A program made the translations under genes and the position numbers. Positions 37,701 to 45,712 of a DNA stretch of 64,000 bases are shown here, piece by piece. A model generated the notes under the pieces. The model ran no database searches, had not been told where the DNA came from, and saw nothing but the letters and a program-made list of their open reading frames with translations. The DNA comes from Rubripirellula sp. (GTDB taxonomy: Bacteria > Planctomycetota > Planctomycetia > Pirellulales > Pirellulaceae), in the NCBI GenBank assembly GCA_012270065.1, contig JAAXJB010000088.1, positions 1 to 64,000 of the forward strand, read 5' to 3'. Each line of letters opens with the position of its first letter. The stretch's first letter is position 1.

Positions 37701-37960
37701 TTGAATTGTTCGTCGCATTGCGGCGACTCGGCAAACCGGCTTGGATGCTCAATTACAACGGTGAGCCCCATTGGGTCATGGATGAGTACAACCGGCGTGA
37801 TTTTGCAAAGCGAATGCAGCAGTTCTTTGACCATTATTTAATGGATGCGCCTGAGCCAGAATGGATGGCAGTTGGAATTCCGGCAGTCAAGAAAGGTCAG
37901 AGCTTTGGACTCGAGCTTTTGGAGCCTGAGACAGTGGATGGTCAGTCGGGGCTGGAATAG
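34796..37960 (+). CDS. S9 family peptidase (prolyl oligopeptidase/DPP-type)
   Basis: A 1054-residue exported serine peptidase. A signal peptide (about 1-29) is followed by a long beta-propeller region (about 35-740) and a C-terminal alpha/beta-hydrolase domain. The nucleophile is in GHSWGG (S871). The catalytic Asp lies in HNDEDGAVPW, and the His in GEPHWVMDE near residue 990. It should cleave peptides, often after proline, outside the cytoplasm. A K/E/R-rich low-complexity segment at about 190-255 interrupts the propeller and is unusual for the family. The gene stands alone between a membrane-protein gene and the GT81 gene. Confidence 0.92.
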   Translation: MTVAVRRFLALFCFPLFLSFAADPVDVVAQDITLKRLDHDAYDLWNTLTRTVVSENGKWIMYVVQNGAIDGDSTTHFVNSATGVSYSVTRAANAVFSHDSRFAIFRLLPEKKKGAADKDEEQAVPPKVQYLELPTGKLTTIDGVRSFGVAEENGRWLACLLENRSGKREMDSVKASLEKYEVTGEGLEQYQKPLKLKSREKLSEERGEKEPARNERNGSGAATEQKEKKQPETASADGKSDRKKKQTGNGLLLVDLLTGVERQFPNVLSFEFSKDGKFIAFNTSVSNEGKSQNGTTEHVSGKSSMDTLGSDAVHLVKLEGSGFKHTTLMTGPGEYRGFAFSDDSKRFSFVSNHDDYEAESPTWNLYLAETAGAKVKLVAGEGKAGVPNQWWIAPGTNPEFSEDQKRLYFDTAPIPSDVLLERSGEKKVGIDKSADKKKPKLDLWHWKDPQLQPQQLLQAEMERKRRYRAAYVLKGSRVVQLATRQVPTVNIDYRSGANIAVANSNLPYRKTLSWDYPGYQDIYLVNLDTGARRMVAEKVKWSASLSPEGKYLSWFDAEKKQWFAQSTRLGADKPVLISTGIRHPLQDELHDTPNLARAYGAAGWIAGDTGFVVYDRYDLWRLDPSGKMPPVCLTGGVGRKQKIRFRYLKLDSRQRAIDPSSTMMLSAFQTKTKASGFYSATLEEKNARKKVVEPKVRRLLMLDERVTGLKKAKKSDRVIFTRSSFRTCEDVWTSTLDFREITRVSDINPQQDEYSWGTAELVHWRAKDGQKLDGILLKPDDFDPARKYPMMVYFYERNSDNLHRYYTPAAGRSIICHSFYVSRGYVVFIPDIPYKTGEPGPSAVNAIVPGVEHLIRKGFIDEQRIGMQGHSWGGYQTAYLVTQTDMFACAESGAPVSNMTSAYGGIRWGSGLSRMFQYERTQSRIGEDLWSARDKYVANSPLFFADRINTPLLILHNDEDGAVPWYQGIELFVALRRLGKPAWMLNYNGEPHWVMDEYNRRDFAKRMQQFFDHYLMDAPEPEWMAVGIPAVKKGQSFGLELLEPETVDGQSGLE

Positions 37961-38346
37961 GAGTACCGCTGCTGTCGTCAATGTCTGTTTCTGGTTGATT
38001 CGTCGAGCAGAAGCAAGGCCGTGCGATGAGCTGTGGCGTCTGGAATCAGCATGCGATTTTGACGCAGGTGAGAATGGTCAAATGCCGCCGCGAGGGCGCA
38101 TGTTTCATCTGTAAGTTCGCTTTTCTGCCGCCTTGGGGCGTTATGGGACTCAAATGCGACATAGTCGCGTCTGCATGCTCACGCATATGACGCTATTGGA
38201 GAGCTTGGGATATCCACCTGCCTGTTTTTCTGTGGCCTCACCGATTTTCCTCGAGAAGCGACACCGTTACTTTGGTGGCAAGGAGATGAGTCCAGCACAC
38301 GTCAATGGCTGTGTTTTCCCTCGCACCCGGGAGCGGTTTCGAGTCC
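37961..38346. other. Intergenic spacer
   Basis: 386 bases with no supported gene. I see no strong hairpin behind the peptidase gene and no repeat; the right part should hold the promoter of the GT81 gene. Confidence 0.4.
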
Positions 38347-39543
38347 ATGCCTGATTTCTTTCAGCACGATCTGGTCACAACGATTCATGATTTGCATACC
38401 GGCAAATTGGAACGTTTGGAGGACATGTTAAGAGAATCCACACGACAGAATCCGGTGGGTCTCGTCCTGCCGGTGACTGCCTCGGACATGCGGGCAGAAC
38501 CATTCTCGCGCATTGTGGACGAGTTGGTTTCTGCAGATTACATCAACACGATCGTCGTCAGTCTCGGTGTTGCCCCGGACAAGCAGGATTACCTCGAAAC
38601 AGTCGAAAAAATAAAACCGTTGGGTGAACGTGCGAAAGTACTTTGGACAGACGGGCCGGAAATACAATCGCTTTACGGTGAATTGATTGACGCGGGAATT
38701 GCCGTTTCAACTCCGGGCAAAGGCAGAAGCGTGTGGACAGCGTTTGGTTACCTGTTGGCTGATCCGCAGATCGAGACCTTTGTGTTGCATGATTGCGATA
38801 TCGTCGATTACGATCGACTGCTCCTGTCGCGGCTTTGTCTACCAATGGTTCATCCGGGGCTGGATTTTGAGTTTTGCAAGGCGTATTACGCGCGGGCAAC
38901 GGATCGCATGCATGGCAGAGTGGTTCGTTTGCTGGTGACACCACTTCTTCGCGCTCTCATGAAAATCTATCCGGATAGTGAGTTTCTCAGGTTTCTGGTG
39001 AGTTTCCGCTATCCGCTGTCCGGCGAATTTTCTTTGACACGGAATCTGGCCCGAACGAACCGCATTCCTTCGGATTGGGGACTTGAGGTGGGGACACTTG
39101 CCGAGGTTTATCGCAACACTTCCTTGAAACGTGTGTGTCAGACGGATTTATGCCGACTCTACGAACACAAGCATCAGGATTTCTCAATCGAAGAGAAGAA
39201 TGCCGGGCTGATGCGGATGGCCACTGACATTCTGACCACCATCTATCGAACTTTGGCCAGCCAGGGTGTTTTACTTAGCGACGCCATTTTTACGTCTTTG
39301 AGAGCATCCTATCTGCGAATGGCGCAAGATTGCATTCGGCAATATGCCGCTGATGCTGTGATCAATGATCTGTCGTTCAATCGGCATGTCGAAGAGATGT
39401 CGATCGATGCGTTCGCTGATTGCATCACCACAGCCGCCGATATATTTCGCGCCGATCCACGTGGTGCAGAAGCGATTCCCAACTGGACCCGCGTTCGCGC
39501 CGCGTTTCCTGACTTCACCCGAAAACTACGAGAAGCAACCTGA
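38347..39543 (+). CDS. Glucosyl-3-phosphoglycerate synthase-like glycosyltransferase (GT81)
   Basis: A 398-residue GT-A fold glycosyltransferase resembling GpgS, which transfers glucose from an NDP-glucose to 3-phosphoglycerate as the first step to glucosylglycerate-type compatible solutes. Seen in the sequence: PGKGRSVW (123-130), the metal-binding DCD (149-151), a YPLSGEFS segment (about 228) corresponding to the PLAGE region of GpgS, and the WGLEVGTL motif (about 252). I chose the ATG at 38347; the frame opens at 38305. The expected phosphatase partner GpgP is not beside it. Planctomycetes such as Rhodopirellula are known to make mannosylglucosylglycerate, which fits. Confidence 0.82.
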   Translation: MPDFFQHDLVTTIHDLHTGKLERLEDMLRESTRQNPVGLVLPVTASDMRAEPFSRIVDELVSADYINTIVVSLGVAPDKQDYLETVEKIKPLGERAKVLWTDGPEIQSLYGELIDAGIAVSTPGKGRSVWTAFGYLLADPQIETFVLHDCDIVDYDRLLLSRLCLPMVHPGLDFEFCKAYYARATDRMHGRVVRLLVTPLLRALMKIYPDSEFLRFLVSFRYPLSGEFSLTRNLARTNRIPSDWGLEVGTLAEVYRNTSLKRVCQTDLCRLYEHKHQDFSIEEKNAGLMRMATDILTTIYRTLASQGVLLSDAIFTSLRASYLRMAQDCIRQYAADAVINDLSFNRHVEEMSIDAFADCITTAADIFRADPRGAEAIPNWTRVRAAFPDFTRKLREAT

Positions 39544-39707
39544 CAGCCCGCGAGAGATGGGTCGTGCGGGTGGTTTGGGTAGCTTGTGCTCACTGACCTT
39601 GGCAGTCTTGGCGAGGGCTTGTTTTGTGAGTGAAGTGACGGACTGAAGTAGGTTCCGGGGGCAGCGAGGTAATCATCCATGGGGCGGTTGAGGGCCAACT
39701 TAATCGT

Positions 39708-40439
39708 TCAGGAGTTGCGTCTCTTTTTTTCTTCGGCAGCACTTGCTTTGAGGTATCGCGGTACGAGGTGCATCGGATCGGCGTGTTTTCCCAAGGCTGC
39801 TGCCCGGATTGCCAAGAGGCCCACTCCGACTGCGTCACAGTTTCGTGTTAACGCTTTGGCATGGCCACTGGCAAGCGGCTTCTGATCGCCAGCAACCTCG
39901 ATTTCTGGGGGTTTTTCCGTCAAAAGAGCTTCCCAGGCTTTCAGGTCGAGGATTCTGGTTGTTGCTGGATGGGGCGTCCAATCGGAATCCAGAGACTCCG
40001 GTGCGGGCAACAGGGATGAACGTAGGAATTCTCCCATGAACACTTGGCCACGATAGGCATCGATGACGGACCAGATCCTGTCGCAGGCGGGGTTGTCATG
40101 GAAGGCGGCTGCTGCGATTGCCGCAAGTGAATCAACAGCGATCAGAGGCAAATCCTTCGCATAACACAGGGTTTTTGCCGTGGTTACACCGATCCGCAGT
40201 CCAGTGAAGGAGCCAGGCCCATCTGCGACCGAGACAAATGCAGGTTGGTGATGGTTGTCCTGACACCAACCGAAGGTGTCTTTGAGCGTTGGGGCAAGTG
40301 TTGCTGCGGAGCGTTGATCCGGATCAAGGTTGATGTGCCGAAGAATGGTTTGACCACGAAAAACGGCCACAGAACCCAATCTTCCTGTGGTTTCGATTGC
40401 AACATGGGCGATATCAAGAAAGTGAGAATCTGCCCTCAA
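39708..40439 (-). CDS. tsaB: tRNA threonylcarbamoyladenosine biosynthesis protein TsaB
   Basis: A 243-residue TsaB, the non-catalytic partner of TsaD in making t6A at position 37 of ANN-decoding tRNAs. It shows an ASKHA-type N-terminus (VAIETTGRLGSVAV, about 13-26) and the family signature DGPGSFTGLRIG (73-84), followed by LPLIAVDSLAAIA. The C-terminal part is less conserved, as usual. The frame opens at TTG 40439, and a stop lies 14 codons upstream with no ATG between, so TTG is the best start. It is divergent from the first metallophosphoesterase. Confidence 0.92.
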   Translation of the reverse strand: MRADSHFLDIAHVAIETTGRLGSVAVFRGQTILRHINLDPDQRSAATLAPTLKDTFGWCQDNHHQPAFVSVADGPGSFTGLRIGVTTAKTLCYAKDLPLIAVDSLAAIAAAAFHDNPACDRIWSVIDAYRGQVFMGEFLRSSLLPAPESLDSDWTPHPATTRILDLKAWEALLTEKPPEIEVAGDQKPLASGHAKALTRNCDAVGVGLLAIRAAALGKHADPMHLVPRYLKASAAEEKKRRNS

Positions 40440-40553
40440 CGTGGACTTGGTGGGATTGCTGTTAATTTTTGATTCCCCTTACAATTAGGGCATTAGCCAA
40501 CTCAGCAAGGCACATCACGGTCGTATGCGGTCCGTTAAATTTAGGAAACATCG

Positions 40554-41312
40554 GTGAAGCGAGCGCTCATAAGCGACATCCACGGTAATTTGGAGGCACT
40601 TGAGGCGGTGCTGGAAGATATCCGGCAGGTCTCGGTGGATGAAATTTACTGCCTCGGGGATATCATTGGCTACGGGCCTAATCCGTGTGAATGTCTTGAT
40701 CTTGTGATCAAAAACTGTAAATCCACGATTTTGGGGAACCACGATCAGGCGGCGTTGTTTGATCCTGATGGTTTCAACCCGATGGCTTTGCAGGCGATCT
40801 ATTGGACTCGGGATCAGTTGGACAATGGCCCCGGTTCGGCCGCCACGGTGAATCAGCGGTGGGACTTTTTGGGCGAATTGCCGCGTCAGCTGGACGAAGG
40901 CATGTTCCGTTTCGTTCATGGATCACCACGCGACCCGACCAACGAATACGTGTTCCCCGAGTACGTGTTTGATCAGCGGAAAATGGAAATTCTGTTTGGC
41001 AAGGTGCAAAACTACTGCTTCATGGGGCATACCCACCTGCCGGGAGTGTTTACCACTCAGTGTGAATTCATTTCTCCTGACGAATGCGATTATTCTTACC
41101 AGTTGGGAAGCGAAAAAGTGCTGGTGAACGTGGGAAGTGTCGGCCAACCGCGGGATGACGACAATCGGTCCTGCTATGCGATCATTGACACGGAGGCCAA
41201 GACGCTGCAATACCGCCGCGTGGAGTACGATATCGATAAAACCGCCAACAAAATCTATGCCATTGCTGATCTTTCCGACGCGTTGGGTGACCGTCTGAAG
41301 CACGGTCGTTAG
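40554..41312 (+). CDS. Metallophosphoesterase, copy 1
   Basis: A 252-residue calcineurin-like phosphoesterase (YfcE/protein-phosphatase branch). Dinuclear metal ligands are visible: D8-x-H10 (SDIHGN), GD at 35-36, GNHD (61-64), a later FVHGSPRDP (about 122) and GHTHLPG (about 161). It ends with a VNVGSVGQPRDDD segment typical of the group. It uses GTG 40554 with AGGAA eight bases upstream. It is followed by a close paralogue at 41618, suggesting a tandem duplication. The substrate (phosphoprotein, nucleotide or other) is unknown. Confidence 0.9.
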   Translation: MKRALISDIHGNLEALEAVLEDIRQVSVDEIYCLGDIIGYGPNPCECLDLVIKNCKSTILGNHDQAALFDPDGFNPMALQAIYWTRDQLDNGPGSAATVNQRWDFLGELPRQLDEGMFRFVHGSPRDPTNEYVFPEYVFDQRKMEILFGKVQNYCFMGHTHLPGVFTTQCEFISPDECDYSYQLGSEKVLVNVGSVGQPRDDDNRSCYAIIDTEAKTLQYRRVEYDIDKTANKIYAIADLSDALGDRLKHGR

Positions 41313-41617
41313 ACTGGGACCGATCGGTGGTGTGGGACTGTACGTTTGCTATGAGTGACCAGATGTGCCGTCCTCCAGCCCAGCACCGTGATCGTGGCGA
41401 GCCGAAGTGAGGGGGGCGGCTTCATCGCATCGCTGTGCTTCAATCGTCTGTGATTCAAAGCCCGTGATTCAAAGCCTGTGATTCAAAAATTGGGGGCCGA
41501 AGATTGTTCAGCCGAATGTACATGTTTGCATCAGGCTCAACAGGTCCATGTATCATGCCGGCAATTGACCACTGCATTCTGTCTCCCCTGTAAATCCTGC
41601 AAACGCCAAAGCTTATC
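41313..41617. other. Spacer between the paralogous phosphoesterases
   Basis: 305 bases with no gene; it contains the 14-bp tandem repeat at 41450-41491 and presumably a promoter for the second phosphoesterase. Confidence 0.45.
41450..41491. repeat. 14-bp tandem repeat, three copies
   Basis: GTGATTCAAAGCCC (41450-41463), GTGATTCAAAGCCT (41464-41477) and a diverged third copy GTGATTCAAAAATT (41478-41491) lie head-to-tail. Confidence 0.85.
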
Positions 41618-42376
41618 GTGACGAAAACTGCCATCGTTAGTGACATTCACGGAAACCTCGCAGCACTCGAAGCGGTGTTGGAGGACATTGCGAAACAGGG
41701 TGTCGATCGCATTGTCTGTCTCGGTGATGTGATCGGATACGGTCCAGCACCTGGCCAGTGCATTGACTCAGTGATGGAGTTCGATTTTTGCATTCTGGGA
41801 AATCATGACAGCAGCGCCTTGTTTGACCCGGAAGGATTCAATGTGGCAGCTGAGCAAGCGATCTTCTGGACGAGAACGCAGATTGAATCCAATCATGACG
41901 GTCCTGAAGTCGGGCGAAAACGCATGCAGTTCATCTGTGACTTGCCGCGGATGGTGGACGAAGGACAAGCGTTATTCGTTCATGGTTCACCGCGGGGGCC
42001 AACAAATGAATATGTGTTTCCCGAGGACACGCAGAACGTGAAGAAAATGGAGAAGTTATTCTCCATGGTGCCGAGAATCTGTTTTCAGGGGCACACCCAC
42101 GTACCGGGCGTATTCACGCAGGATCTGCGTTTCATCCGACCAACCGAAACTGGCAGTGGCTATGAAGTTGGTGACGAACAGGTGCGTTTGATGGTCAATG
42201 TGGGGAGCGTTGGGCAACCGCGTGATGGTGACCCACGTAGTTGTTACGTTGTCTATGACGAAAAAACGATTGAATTCCGCCGGGTTGAATACGACGTGGA
42301 GCGAACTATCAGTGCGATCAATGCCGAACCTGATCTGGACGATTATCTGGGGATGCGTCTCCGTGAAGGAAGATAA
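41618..42376 (+). CDS. Metallophosphoesterase, copy 2
   Basis: A 252-residue paralogue of the preceding phosphoesterase, of identical length and aligned without large gaps. Metal ligands are D9-x-H11, D37, N62, H63 and the later HGSPRGP and GHTHVPG motifs. Start is GTG 41618. Both copies keep the full active site, so both are probably active. The divergence is mainly in the central helix (about 85-115) and near residues 170-185. Confidence 0.9.
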   Translation: MTKTAIVSDIHGNLAALEAVLEDIAKQGVDRIVCLGDVIGYGPAPGQCIDSVMEFDFCILGNHDSSALFDPEGFNVAAEQAIFWTRTQIESNHDGPEVGRKRMQFICDLPRMVDEGQALFVHGSPRGPTNEYVFPEDTQNVKKMEKLFSMVPRICFQGHTHVPGVFTQDLRFIRPTETGSGYEVGDEQVRLMVNVGSVGQPRDGDPRSCYVVYDEKTIEFRRVEYDVERTISAINAEPDLDDYLGMRLREGR

Positions 42377-42588
42377 ACTGCCGGTCGGGTGTGGTTTTTA
42401 TGATCCTGTTGCGGACGTTCGATCGGATTTTTCGAGATCTGGTCCTGTTTCTCCAGCCAGTTTTAACGTGTTGAGGTTCGACACTCGGCTCGTCATGCAG
42501 ATGACCAGGCTTCCCTGCAACGGTGTGGGTTTCGATTGCAGCGGAGATTTTGTTCGGAGTGATGGCAGGACAGCAGCGTTTGGTGCGA

Positions 42589-44001
42589 TCATTCGGTGAT
42601 TGCGTCATAAACCAGTGGCCGTATCGTCATGCTGAGTGTCGGTGAATACGGCACCACCTGTGTCAGCAGAACCACCGTGGTGTCACTGGCTGGTGAAGAC
42701 CAGAAACTGGTCGTTGCCATTCCGTCCCAGCCATACTCTCCCAACAGCGGGACGGAGCCCATTTTCTTCGATCCGACATAGACTGAAACGCCCAGGCCGA
42801 ACGCGACATCGGGCAAAGTGTTGCCGTCAATGCTGATCGGAACGGCGTTCGCAGGAAGTTGGTTTTCTGTCATCTCTTTGACGGAGCTTGCGCTCAAGAG
42901 ACGAGTTCCTTGAAAGGTGCCTCCATTACGAAGCATCTGTGTGAATCTGAGATAGTCCATCAAGGTCGATACCAGGCCATCGCCGCCGGACAACATGGGG
43001 GGCGTGTTCCGGAATTCACTTGTTTCAGGCTCATCAGTGACATGAAGCTGGCCAGTCTGATCGAGTCGGTAGCTCGTTGAAAAACGATCAAGGGATTTGG
43101 CTGGAACATGGAAGCCGGTATCGTGCATGCCCAGAGGTTCAAAGATCCTGTTGCGAAGGCAGGCATCGAGTTTCTGTCCGGAAACGACCTCGATGACCCG
43201 TCCGACGATGTCAGTGGCAATGCTGTAGTGAAACTCGCTACCCGGTTGAAACAGCGTCGGAAGGCTTGAGATTTTAACGCTTAAAGCTGCTGCGTCATCT
43301 TCGTGCGACAGCACGCCAGCGCTCTTGTAAAGTTTGTCAACAGGAGTGTTTCCGAATATGCCATAGGTCATGCCTGCTGTGTGTCGCAGGAGATCGCGGA
43401 TCGTGATCGGACGTTGCAGGGGTTCGCTGATTACTTTGGTGCCCTGCATGCCTTTGAAAACTCTGGTTGTGGCGAATTCAGGCAGGTACTTCGCCAAGGG
43501 GGCGTCCAGTTCCAGTTTTCCTTCATCGACCAGCATCAGTGCCGCAACCGTAGTGATCGGTTTGGTCATGGAGTAAATCCGGAAAATGGTGTCTTTTTCC
43601 ATTGGCTTCCGTTTGGCCATGTCACGGTATCCGACACAGGTTTGCATCACCAGTTGGTTGCCCCGAGCGATTCCGATCACCGCCCCGGGGATTTTCCCGT
43701 CGTTGACGTATCCTTGCAGACTCTTAATCACGCGATCCAGCTTTTGCTTGTCAAAACCGCAATCTTCTGGTCTCGCCTGATTCATACTGACCCGATCCGC
43801 TGAATTTTTTTTGCCATGGTTTGTATCGCGAACCTGCTCTGTATTCGGTGTCGCAACGCAACCCACCGCCACACAGTCCTGATTGGCCGGCAGATTTTCA
43901 GCAACGACGGGTGTGATGGGGATTTGTGCGCACAGCTGGGATTGTCGTATGGAAATCGATAAAAGAAAAATGATCAGCAGTTTGAGGCCGGGCATGGCCA
44001 T
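42589..44001 (-). CDS. Secreted beta-lactamase-fold serine hydrolase
   Basis: A 470-residue protein of the class C beta-lactamase/penicillin-binding-protein-like hydrolase family. A signal peptide (about 1-26) precedes a polar linker (to about 78). The nucleophile motif SMTK is at 144-147 and a Tyr-Ser (HYSIATDIVG, about 257) takes the place of the Y-x-N motif. The domain ends with GWDGMATTSFW. Such proteins include esterases, peptidases and D-amino-acid-directed enzymes; the substrate cannot be told. It is convergent with the second phosphoesterase. The ATG at 44001 is used; a second ATG two codons later is equally possible. Confidence 0.88.
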   Translation of the reverse strand: MAMPGLKLLIIFLLSISIRQSQLCAQIPITPVVAENLPANQDCVAVGCVATPNTEQVRDTNHGKKNSADRVSMNQARPEDCGFDKQKLDRVIKSLQGYVNDGKIPGAVIGIARGNQLVMQTCVGYRDMAKRKPMEKDTIFRIYSMTKPITTVAALMLVDEGKLELDAPLAKYLPEFATTRVFKGMQGTKVISEPLQRPITIRDLLRHTAGMTYGIFGNTPVDKLYKSAGVLSHEDDAAALSVKISSLPTLFQPGSEFHYSIATDIVGRVIEVVSGQKLDACLRNRIFEPLGMHDTGFHVPAKSLDRFSTSYRLDQTGQLHVTDEPETSEFRNTPPMLSGGDGLVSTLMDYLRFTQMLRNGGTFQGTRLLSASSVKEMTENQLPANAVPISIDGNTLPDVAFGLGVSVYVGSKKMGSVPLLGEYGWDGMATTSFWSSPASDTTVVLLTQVVPYSPTLSMTIRPLVYDAITE

Positions 44002-44163
44002 GAGTACCTCGGGTTGTGAGAAAAGGGTGTCGGCGATTGGCGCGGTCTTCCATGCGATTTGCTAGCAGTATTGATTCTCATGATCTGCAAGCTTGCGAAT
44101 CGCTGCATCAAAGTTGGCTGATTGCTCACGCAGTTTCGGTCATCAGCGTTTGAGACGCCTGTT

Positions 44164-44817
44164 TCAGGGCAGGAAATCAAGGGTTGCCTTGCGACAATGG
44201 AATGCTTCGGCATATCTGGAACTGGAGTTGCATTCGCTGCCTCGAAGACGCATCAGCGAGCGAAATAGTTCTGCATCAAACCATGGTTTGTCCAGTTGTG
44301 ATTCGAAGCAATCCAACAGGTTTGTGATCTTCTTGCCGCAATACCGTTTCGAGATCGGCATGTACCAGTTGGGGTTGCCAAGGTCTCCTTCGTATTTGGG
44401 GATTTCGTATTCGAGAATGAGGTGATTGCGGAAAGCACACCAAGTCAATTCGGACATGACACGGTGATCCTGATGGCGATCATTGTGTCGATGCGTGAAG
44501 ATAAGATCAGGTTTTATGTTGTTCGCGATATCAGCAACGCAGGTTTTGATTTGCGACCATTGGTCAGGAAAGAAACTGTCGCGGAAATCAAACGTGGTGA
44601 TGGTTGTTTTCTGTGCACCCGAGACAAATCTCTCGGCACTTGATATTGCTTCCTGCTTGCGTTTGCTGTCGCCTGAAAAGACATACCAGTGGACATGCAG
44701 GTGTGGGTTGGCATCAATCATCTGCAGCAGGCTTCCCCCGCATCCGATTTCGATGTCGTCAGCGTGGGCTCCCAGACAGAGCACGGAATTGACATCCTTC
44801 AGGGTTACACCGTGCAT
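44164..44817 (-). CDS. PIG-L family N-deacetylase
   Basis: A 217-residue PIG-L/LmbE-type zinc deacetylase, a family that removes N-acetyl groups from GlcNAc-linked compounds. The zinc motif AHADDIE (17-23) followed by GCGG and the later HRHNDRHQDHR (about 110-120) are complete. It is the last gene of the minus-strand glycan locus and lies 12 bases after the cytidylyltransferase gene, so it is probably co-transcribed. In this setting it likely deacetylates a sugar nucleotide or lipid-linked intermediate; that is inference. Confidence 0.9.
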   Translation of the reverse strand: MHGVTLKDVNSVLCLGAHADDIEIGCGGSLLQMIDANPHLHVHWYVFSGDSKRKQEAISSAERFVSGAQKTTITTFDFRDSFFPDQWSQIKTCVADIANNIKPDLIFTHRHNDRHQDHRVMSELTWCAFRNHLILEYEIPKYEGDLGNPNWYMPISKRYCGKKITNLLDCFESQLDKPWFDAELFRSLMRLRGSECNSSSRYAEAFHCRKATLDFLP

Positions 44818-44829
44818 TGGCTTCCTCGC

Positions 44830-45669
44830 TCACCTGGGGAGATTGACGTTTTGAAAACCGGAAATGGGTGTTGTGCAGGGCACCATCGGTGCTGCCTTGT
44901 CCCATACTGCCCACGGGGTATCACCACGATCATACATGTCGTCGAGAAGCTGCTTTTCTTTGTATGTGTCCATGCAGCCCCAGAATCCGTGGTGTCTCAT
45001 GGAACGCAGTTTTCTTTCAGCGATGAGACGCTGGAACGGTTCTTCAACCAGTTCTTCGCCGTCTTGCATGTAATCAAATATGGACTTGTTAAAAACGAAG
45101 TACCCACCGTTCATCCATGTGTCAGTCTGTCCAATTTCTTCGACGCCCTCGACGACGCCCGTATTGTCGATGGAGACTTTATGGAAGGTCTGAGAAGGTC
45201 GAACGCTTACAAACGTGGCAGTCGATTCGGATTCCTCGTGGAATTTGACCAGGTCAGGCAAGTGGACGGATGATAGGCCATCGGTGTAATTCGCCAGGAA
45301 AGTTTTCTCGCCCTCAAGGTGTTGCTGTACATTTTTGAGCCGTTGGCCGATGTTGGACGCGACTCCGGTATCCACGAAAGTGATGTTCCAGTCCTGAATG
45401 TCACTATTCAATAACGAAACATCAGTCCCGCCACCACGGAGTACAAAATCATTTGAAAGGCATTCGTTGTAGTTAAGGAAATAGTCCTTCACAACGTTGG
45501 CTTTCCAACCAAGGCAGAGGATGAAATCCTTGTGACCATGGTGCGCGTAATACTTCATCACATGCCAAAGGATTGGCCGATATCCGATTGTGACCATCGG
45601 TTTGGGGATTGATTCCGAGTACTCTCGCAATCGCATGCCATATCCGCCGCAAAACAGGACAACCTTCAT
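44830..45669 (-). CDS. rfbF: Glucose-1-phosphate cytidylyltransferase
   Basis: A 279-residue nucleotidyltransferase forming CDP-glucose from CTP and glucose-1-phosphate. The N-terminus (FCGGYGMRLREYSESIPKPM) carries the activation loop and sugar-phosphate lysine characteristic of RfbF. A later NGGYFVFNKSIFDY and HHGFWGCMDTYKE (about 186-240) are also specific to this enzyme. It is about 20 residues longer than the usual 257, the excess being at the C-terminus. It lies 43 bases after the C-methyltransferase gene. It pairs metabolically with the CDP-glucose 4,6-dehydratase at 50953. Confidence 0.94.
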   Translation of the reverse strand: MKVVLFCGGYGMRLREYSESIPKPMVTIGYRPILWHVMKYYAHHGHKDFILCLGWKANVVKDYFLNYNECLSNDFVLRGGGTDVSLLNSDIQDWNITFVDTGVASNIGQRLKNVQQHLEGEKTFLANYTDGLSSVHLPDLVKFHEESESTATFVSVRPSQTFHKVSIDNTGVVEGVEEIGQTDTWMNGGYFVFNKSIFDYMQDGEELVEEPFQRLIAERKLRSMRHHGFWGCMDTYKEKQLLDDMYDRGDTPWAVWDKAAPMVPCTTPISGFQNVNLPR

Positions 45670-45712
45670 CGATATTCTCTATGTGCTCGAAAGAGGGGAA
45701 ACGCGGAAAGCT

